This document shows positions 59,081 through 64,000 of a stretch of DNA of 64,000 bases, piece by piece. The translations under genes and the position numbers were made by a program. Each line of letters starts with the position of its first letter. Position 1 is the first letter of the stretch. Under the pieces are notes generated by a model that saw only the letters and a program-made list of their open reading frames with translations, was not told the origin of the DNA and ran no database searches. The DNA is from CAG-170 sp022779365 (GTDB lineage: Bacteria > Bacillota > Clostridia > Oscillospirales > Oscillospiraceae), in contig JALFSI010000050.1 in assembly GCA_022779365.1 (NCBI GenBank), forward strand, positions 49,885-113,884, written 5' to 3'.

Positions 59081-60373
59081 TTAGTACATCTCCTTAAAGA
59101 CCTCGTCGCCGTTGGTCAGCTCGATGATGGCGGCGGACTTAATGGGGTTGTTGTACTCATCGAAGGAATATGTGCCGGTCACGCCCTTGACGCCGTTTAT
59201 GGTCTTGATGGCGTCGATGACAGCCTGCTTGTACTCTTCCGTACCGGCCTCAAGACCGGCGTCCTCAGCCGCCTGCAGACCGTAGGTCATGATCATGGCA
59301 GCGTCGTAAGCCAGAGGCGCGAACATATTCGGGACTGCCTCAACACCGAAGGTCTCGCAGTAGTCCTTTTCGAACTGTGCAACGTCCTCCGTGCCGGGAG
59401 CGTAGCCGGAGCAGTAGACCGTGCCTTCCAGGTCCTCCGCAGAGGCATAATCCTTCACAGAGCCGAAGCCGTCGCCGCCCATGAACGTTGCGGTGCAGCC
59501 TGCCTGACGGGCAGCGGTGACAGCAAGACCGGCTTCACCGTAGTAGATCGGGCAGAACACGACGTCGGGGTTTTTGCTTGCAATGTTGGTCATCTGCGCC
59601 TTGAAGTCCTTGTCACCGGTGGCGAATGCCTCGGATGCGACAACCTCCAGACCAAGCGCCTCCGCCTTCTCAACGAACGCGTTCATCAGACCCTCGGAGT
59701 AGTCGCTGCCGGTCTCATAGAACACGGCGGCCGTCTTGGCGCCCAGCACGTTCACGGCGTAGTCCGCCATCTTTTCGCCCTGATACGGGTCGATGAAGCA
59801 GGCACGGAACACGTTGGAGCGGATCTCGCTGGAGGGATCGTCCGGGTCAATGACCGTGACGCCAGCAGCCGTTGCGGAAGCAGTGATCTGCGGCATATTG
59901 ACCTCGTAGGTGGCGTCAGCCAGAGCGATGGTCGCGCCGGTCAGGACCGAGCCGACAACAGCAGTGATGCCATTGTCCATGGCGAGGTTGAAGGCGTTGA
60001 CAGCCTCCACGCCGTCGCCCTTGTCGTCATACTCCATCAGATTGACCTGCTTGCCGTTGATGCCGCCGTTGGCGTTGAGCTGGTCAAAGTAGAGCTTGAC
60101 GGCGTTGCGGACGGGGATGCCGTACTGCGCATAGTCGCCGGTGGTGTTGCCGATGAACGCGACATTGATCGTGCCTTCGCTGGCAGCCGGAGCAGCAGTC
60201 TCACTGTCGGCAGCAGCAGCGTCATCGGTGGCTGCGGGCTGCTCAGTCTGAGCAGCGTCGGTGCTAGTTGCGGGGGTAGCCTTATCGCTGGAAGCACAGC
60301 CTGCCATCATGGCAAAGAGCATGGCAACGACCAGCACAAAGGACATGACCTTCATGGTTGTTTTCATTTTCAT
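59081..60373 (-). CDS. livJ: Branched-chain amino-acid ABC transporter binding lipoprotein LivJ/LivK
   Basis: A 430-residue lipoprotein of the type I periplasmic-binding fold. The signal KVMSFVLVVAMLFAMMAG ends at the lipobox MMAGC, a Thr/Ala/Asp/Glu-rich spacer of about 40 residues follows, then INVAFIGNTTGDYAQYGIPV and the family block GGINGKQVNLMEYDDKGDGV. It delivers branched-chain amino acids to LivHM. The ATG at 60373 follows GTGAGGTAAA; an ATG two codons later is also possible. No clear promoter lies directly in front, so it may be read from the promoter at 60803-60831 through the terminator at 60422-60458. Confidence 0.93.
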   Translation of the reverse strand: MKMKTTMKVMSFVLVVAMLFAMMAGCASSDKATPATSTDAAQTEQPAATDDAAAADSETAAPAASEGTINVAFIGNTTGDYAQYGIPVRNAVKLYFDQLNANGGINGKQVNLMEYDDKGDGVEAVNAFNLAMDNGITAVVGSVLTGATIALADATYEVNMPQITASATAAGVTVIDPDDPSSEIRSNVFRACFIDPYQGEKMADYAVNVLGAKTAAVFYETGSDYSEGLMNAFVEKAEALGLEVVASEAFATGDKDFKAQMTNIASKNPDVVFCPIYYGEAGLAVTAARQAGCTATFMGGDGFGSVKDYASAEDLEGTVYCSGYAPGTEDVAQFEKDYCETFGVEAVPNMFAPLAYDAAMIMTYGLQAAEDAGLEAGTEEYKQAVIDAIKTINGVKGVTGTYSFDEYNNPIKSAAIIELTNGDEVFKEMY

Positions 60374-60421
60374 TTTACCTCACTTTATATATTTTTCAAG
60401 CTGAAGGCTCAGCATGAAATC

Positions 60422-60458
60422 AAAAAATATAGACGGCCTTGCGATCCGCAAAGCCGCC
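60422..60458 (-). terminator. Terminator or attenuator between the small membrane protein and livJ
   Basis: A 12-bp stem with two G-U pairs on the minus strand (60447-60458 with 60432-60443) around GAT, followed by TATATTTTTT. It stands about 48 nt before livJ. Confidence 0.7.
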
Positions 60459-60472
60459 CGATCGGACGTCTT

Positions 60473-60772
60473 TTATGAAATACACGCCGGTCCATTCGAC
60501 GTATTTTTCATGCTTCCTGCAAAGAAATTTTTCTTCACTTGTTCCCCTGCCAGTACATTCCATACCAGCAGGCTCATAATCATCAGAACGGCTACCAGAA
60601 CAAGCCCATGCAGCAGTACCATAATAAAAATGGATACCGCGATCATGGCGGTACCCAGAAGGCTCAGGATGCAGTTGTCAGCGGAGGTCATACGCGCAGC
60701 GGAAGCCGCCGGTGCACATGCGCGTGCATCGGATGCAGCCGTATTCTGAGAAGCATAACGGAAACTGAACAT
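60473..60772 (-). CDS. Small membrane protein upstream of the liv operon
   Basis: A 99-residue protein that I do not recognise. The N-terminal half is polar and rich in Ala, Ser and Asn (FSFRYASQNTAASDARACAP). One or two membrane spans follow (LLGTAMIAVSIFIMVLLHGL, VLVAVLMIMSLLVWNVLAG) and then a short basic tail. It is supported by a consensus promoter just upstream, AAAGGAAG at good spacing before the ATG at 60772, and a terminator after the stop. Its place ahead of livJ suggests co-transcription by read-through, but no link to transport is shown. Confidence 0.7.
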   Translation of the reverse strand: MFSFRYASQNTAASDARACAPAASAARMTSADNCILSLLGTAMIAVSIFIMVLLHGLVLVAVLMIMSLLVWNVLAGEQVKKNFFAGSMKNTSNGPACIS

Positions 60773-60802
60773 CTTGGCGACTTCCTTTCTGAATTTTTCA
60801 TC

Positions 60803-60831
60803 ATTATAATTGGATAAAGCAAATTTGTCAA
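60803..60831 (-). promoter_or_regulatory. Consensus sigma-A promoter of the small membrane protein / liv transcript
   Basis: On the minus strand perfect TTGACA (60826-60831), 17 bp, perfect TATAAT (60803-60808). This is the best promoter match in the window. Confidence 0.88.
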
Positions 60832-60966
60832 CGTTGAATTTTTGACAAATCCGTAAAAATGACATAGTTTGTTTTATGCAATTTGTATAGTGTTCGCCGG
60901 GAAAAGCCAAAAACCGCCAAACTGCCCACGGCGTGGGAACATCCGGGGCGGATCGCTGTATAAAAT

Positions 60967-60995
60967 TTGACTAACGCGCCATGCTTTGCTATAAT
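60967..60995 (+). promoter_or_regulatory. Sigma-A promoter of the E2-like acyltransferase gene
   Basis: TTGACT at 60967-60972, 17 bp, perfect TATAAT at 60990-60995. Confidence 0.82.
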
Positions 60996-61033
60996 ACCCG
61001 TGTCAATTTCTGACGAAGGTGTGTGAAAAGAAT

Positions 61034-61909
61034 ATGGAAAAGAAGAAACGTCGCTGGGGCGACCGAAAAGACGGCACGTTGCTGCGCGATCTGGACGGGA
61101 TGCACTTCATTACGCCCCTCATCTACCCCAATCGCTGTGACAATGAAGCGTACATCGCGGAGACGATCGACCTGACGAACCTCAATGCGTATCTCAAAAA
61201 GCGCAACGAGAGCGAAGCGGAGTTCCCCTACACGATGTTCCACCTCATTGTGGCAGCCCTCATCAAGACCATCACGCTGCGCCCGAAGCTCAACCGCTTC
61301 ATCGCCAACAAGAATTTCTACCAGCGCAATGAGGTCACGGCGTCCTTTGTGGTCAAAAAGCAGTTTTCCGACACTGCGGCGGAGGCGCTGGCGGTCATCC
61401 ATGCGACGGATGACAGCACGCTCGATACGCTCCATGAGCAGCTCCGTCACCAGATCCTGGACTGCAGAGATCTCAAAAAGGTGGACAGCTCCACCGACAG
61501 CATGGACTTCTTTAATAAGATGCCGCGTTTTCTCGGCAAGTTCCTCGTCTGGATCCTCACGCGGCTGGACATCCACGGCTGGATCCCTGCCAGCATCATC
61601 GAGACTGACCCCTATTACTGTTCGGCGGTGCTGTCGAACGTCGGCTCGATCAAGCTGCGCAGCGGCTACCATCACCTGACGAACTGGGGCACCTGTTCCC
61701 TCTTCTGCCTGATCGGTGAGAAGAAAAAGTCGCCCTTTTTCGCCGACGACGGCACGATCTCCATGCGCGAGACGGTCGATCTGGGCATCACCATCGACGA
61801 GCGCCTGGCGGACGGCTACTATTACGCCAAGTCCATCCGCCTGCTCCGAAAGCTCCTGGAAAATCCGGAGCTTCTTGAGCTGCCTGCGGATAAAGAAGTA
61901 GAGTATTAA
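61034..61909 (+). CDS. Stand-alone 2-oxoacid dehydrogenase E2-like acyltransferase domain
   Basis: A 291-residue cytoplasmic protein of the chloramphenicol-acetyltransferase/E2 catalytic fold, with no lipoyl domain and no E1 or E3 genes nearby. Blocks include RRWGDRKDGTLLRDLDGMHF, YTMFHLIVAALIKTITLRPK, LNRFIANKNFYQRNEVTASF and VLSNVGSIKLRSGYHHLTNW. The place of the catalytic motif (D)HRxxDG reads TIDERLADGYYYAKS, so the catalytic His is replaced by Glu. As far as I recall, Clostridial relatives share this change, so it is a family trait and the reaction is unknown. The ATG at 61034 follows a weak site (GAAGGTG at long distance). Confidence 0.8.
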   Translation: MEKKKRRWGDRKDGTLLRDLDGMHFITPLIYPNRCDNEAYIAETIDLTNLNAYLKKRNESEAEFPYTMFHLIVAALIKTITLRPKLNRFIANKNFYQRNEVTASFVVKKQFSDTAAEALAVIHATDDSTLDTLHEQLRHQILDCRDLKKVDSSTDSMDFFNKMPRFLGKFLVWILTRLDIHGWIPASIIETDPYYCSAVLSNVGSIKLRSGYHHLTNWGTCSLFCLIGEKKKSPFFADDGTISMRETVDLGITIDERLADGYYYAKSIRLLRKLLENPELLELPADKEVEY

Positions 61910-61915
61910 AAGATT

Positions 61916-61946
61916 GGGAGAGGCAAGAGCCTCTCCCCTTTTCTTG
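61916..61946 (+). terminator. Terminator of the E2-like gene
   Basis: A perfect 9-bp stem (61916-61924 with 61929-61937, loop AAGA) followed by CTTTTCTT. Confidence 0.85.
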
Positions 61947-61982
61947 TTCTGACGCACGCCCTACAGGGTGCGCAGCATAGAC

Positions 61983-62012
61983 AAAGCGCCCGGGCATTCG
62001 CCCGGGCGCTTT
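61983..62012. terminator. Terminator of the C-terminal SLH/beta-helix gene
   Basis: A perfect 13-bp stem (61983-61995 with 62000-62012, loop ATTC), flanked by A3/T3. It follows the stop of the minus-strand gene. Confidence 0.8.
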
Positions 62013-62023
62013 TGGATGTTACT

Positions 62024-64000
62024 TTACAGAGCGGTAAGGTAGACGCGTTCGCCGTCGATCTTCCAAACCTGATTGTTGATGGTGGAGTCGCCTTCGCTGC
62101 TGCCGCTGTGGATCTCGTAGTTGAACATCTGCTTCAGCGTTGCGGCTGTCAGCGGGTTGGCTGTGTTGTTCTCATCAAGAATGCTGCACGAATTGAAGTT
62201 CACTTCGATTGGCACCTTTGTGCCGGATGCGATACCGCTTTCCAGACCGGCAAAATAGTCCTTGCTGAACGTACAGTTAGTAAGCGTTGTGTTGCCGTAC
62301 ATTTTGAGCGTTGCATATCCGGCACCCTTGCCGAACGAGCAGTTGCTGAAATAGAACTGCTCAGCGGCACTGTCAAAGCTGGTCCAGCCGTTGAAGGACG
62401 AATCCGCCGCGCTGAAGGTGATGTCTGTGCCGCCGGTGACATTGAACGGATAGATGCTGGTCAGCTTACAACCCGTCAGCGTAATGCCCGTATTACTGCA
62501 GTTTGCAAAGTAAATAGCCTTGAAGCAGTCTGTGATGGTCACGTTTTCAAAGCTCAGAGAACCGCCGCTGGTCCTTGCGGTAACGCCATAGGCATCGCCG
62601 ACTCCGTCGACATTGCCTGTGATTGTGATATTTTTCAGCGTAAAGTCAGAATTACCGGTTACATCGATAACAGAGCCTTTCTTTCCCACCTTGGAAACGA
62701 TCGTATGACCGCCGCCGTCGATCGTCAAATTCTTGTTAACAGCGATCGGCTCAGACGTTGTGACGTCATCCAGAAGCTTGATGGTGTCACCCGCGCTGCA
62801 GGCAGACAGGGCTTCCGTAAGCGATTCGTATTTGCCCGCACCGACCTGCATGATGTAATTGCCGGCGCGTTCACTGACTGTCCACACACCGCTCTCTTCC
62901 GTTGCCTGATAGCCCGCCGCCACAAAGTTGCCATGCGGATTTTCGCTTGCGCTGTCGGACGGATCATAGTTTGCAAACGTACCGCCCGTGACCGTGATTT
63001 TGGCAGTACCGTCTTTGAGAGCCGCATCAATGCAGTTCAGCAGGAACTTGTAGCCGTACACAGGGTTGCTATACGGTTCAACCGCATAATCGCCGCCGTT
63101 GATGGTCAGCTCGCCTTTTTGCACCTGCACAGCCGTACCGCCGCCATAGTAAGTACCGCCATTGATGGTCAGCTTTGCACCGCCGAGCACGTTGATGGCA
63201 TAGCCGCCGTTGGTACCGGTGTCGATACCGCCGTTTTCATTTGCATTGATAACCGTATCCGCAGCAATGATAAGCGCAGTGAAATTTGTGTTATTATTGC
63301 CCATATTATCGGGCGAGATGATCTTTGCGTTCAGGTTAAGGGTGATTTTTTTGTTGACGACGATTCGCGCTGCAAAAGTATCCGCGATATTCTTAGTTTC
63401 GGCATCCTTGATGACCGTGAGAGTATCGCCGTCGGCGGTGTTTGCAACGGCATCGGCAAACGTCAGATAGCCGACCGAATCATTGACGGTTGCGACCACT
63501 GCGGGGTCAAACGCACCGCAGGAGCACTTGTGGGTCGCCTCGTCATAGCTGTGCGAATGCGCATGACCGACAGACTTCGGGCGCTCCACGGTCTCGGGGA
63601 CGATGTGGATGTCGTTGGCGTCCACGCTCTTGCCGTTGACCTTCAGGTTCTTCGCGCTCGCGGCGGCGACGACCTTGGTGCCGGCAGGCGCGTCCTTGAT
63701 CTGCACGTCCTCGGCGACCACGACGATGATGCCGTCGACATCGTCGGCCTTCACAGTCGCGCCGTCCTCATCGGCGTAGATGGCGATCGCACGGTCGAGG
63801 ATGGTCACGAACTGCGCACGGGTGATGTTCGCGAGCGCGGCCAGACGGCTGCCGCTCACGCCGCTCACGATGTCCGCGCGAAGCAGCGCCGCAACGTAGC
63901 CGCGCGCCCAATCCGGGACGTTCGCGGCGTCAGCATAGCCGTTCAGCACGGATGTGCCGGCGGGCTCGATGCCGAGGGCACGCGCCAGCATGACCATCGC
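62024..64000 (-). CDS. Surface protein with SLH domains and a beta-helix region (5' partial)
   Basis: At least 658 residues are visible and the frame is open at the right edge, so the start is missing. The first visible part is SLH sequence (AMVMLARALGIEP, VPDWARGYVAALLRADIVSG, ITRAQFVTILDRAIAIYADE), so here the wall anchor lies N-terminal to the rest. A His/Cys segment (HAHSHSYDEATHKCSCGAFD) follows, then a long right-handed beta-helix-like region with repeated strands such as TINGGTYYGGGTAVQVQKGE, LTIDGGGHTIVSKVG and LKNITITGNVDGVG. No catalytic residues are evident. The anchor order is opposite to that of the giant SLH protein at 11.3-16.6 kb. Confidence 0.87.
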   Translation of the reverse strand, partial: AMVMLARALGIEPAGTSVLNGYADAANVPDWARGYVAALLRADIVSGVSGSRLAALANITRAQFVTILDRAIAIYADEDGATVKADDVDGIIVVVAEDVQIKDAPAGTKVVAAASAKNLKVNGKSVDANDIHIVPETVERPKSVGHAHSHSYDEATHKCSCGAFDPAVVATVNDSVGYLTFADAVANTADGDTLTVIKDAETKNIADTFAARIVVNKKITLNLNAKIISPDNMGNNNTNFTALIIAADTVINANENGGIDTGTNGGYAINVLGGAKLTINGGTYYGGGTAVQVQKGELTINGGDYAVEPYSNPVYGYKFLLNCIDAALKDGTAKITVTGGTFANYDPSDSASENPHGNFVAAGYQATEESGVWTVSERAGNYIMQVGAGKYESLTEALSACSAGDTIKLLDDVTTSEPIAVNKNLTIDGGGHTIVSKVGKKGSVIDVTGNSDFTLKNITITGNVDGVGDAYGVTARTSGGSLSFENVTITDCFKAIYFANCSNTGITLTGCKLTSIYPFNVTGGTDITFSAADSSFNGWTSFDSAAEQFYFSNCSFGKGAGYATLKMYGNTTLTNCTFSKDYFAGLESGIASGTKVPIEVNFNSCSILDENNTANPLTAATLKQMFNYEIHSGSSEGDSTINNQVWKIDGERVYLTAL

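Overview
The window comes from a GC-rich, Gram-positive anaerobe, most likely a Clostridia member of the Oscillospiraceae/Ruminococcaceae type (inferred, no phylogeny run). The signs are a one-subunit pyruvate:ferredoxin oxidoreductase, the sporulation signal gene spoIIR, AddAB instead of RecBCD, the queA-tgt-yajC cluster, S-layer-homology (SLH) surface proteins, tight GA-rich ribosome binding sites with frequent TTG/GTG starts, and near-consensus sigma-A promoters. No tRNA, rRNA, CRISPR array or intact transposon was seen. Codon use pushes GC into the third position, so long open frames lie opposite many real genes; these are treated as shadows.

Layout. 1-4.4 kb: a HAD phosphatase fragment, a DUF378 protein, thrH, a DUF1015 gene, ispE and spoIIR. 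4.4-11.3 kb: addB-addA. 11.3-19.2 kb (minus): a 1776-residue SLH surface protein preceded by a MalT/LuxR-type regulator. 19.4-22.5 kb: a sigma-A promoter, a lysine riboswitch with its terminator, then a three-gene amino-acid ABC transporter. Its binding protein appears circularly permuted. 22.7-25 kb: an AGCS alanine/glycine:cation symporter convergent with a DeoR regulator. 25.2-28.1 kb: an MBOAT acyltransferase and DHHW partner, a surface-polymer acetylation pair. 28.3-32.7 kb: a divergent pair of single-pass membrane proteins, one a Ser/Thr kinase with an outside fibronectin-like tail and one a zinc-ribbon protein with three outside Big2 domains. 32.9-36.5 kb: PFOR. 36.7-40.7 kb: comM, thiI, pncC and a membrane protein. 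40.9-44.7 kb: a large secreted protein. 44.8-46.8 kb (minus): asd-dapA. 47-50.2 kb: queA, tgt, yajC and a small membrane protein. 50.7-54.1 kb: two Xer-type tyrosine recombinases on either side of pfkA. 54.1-60.8 kb (minus): a NagD-type HAD phosphatase, the livJ-H-M-G-F branched-chain amino-acid transporter and a small membrane protein upstream of it. 61-64 kb: a stand-alone E2-like acyltransferase and a partial SLH/beta-helix surface protein.

How the genes fit together. Lysine metabolism is represented by the riboswitch-controlled transporter and by asd-dapA. Cell-surface biology is represented by three giant exported proteins, the acetylation pair and the kinase/zinc-ribbon pair. Queuosine and 4-thiouridine tRNA modification are represented by queA, tgt and thiI.

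Beyond the genes, the intergenic spaces carry runs of back-to-back perfect stem-loops (near 19.8, 22.5, 32.7, 40.8, 55.0 and 58.9 kb), some sharing related units, and one 28-bp perfect inverted repeat at 28.2 kb. Together with the permuted binding protein and the structured region around the two recombinase genes, these are the least conventional parts of the window.
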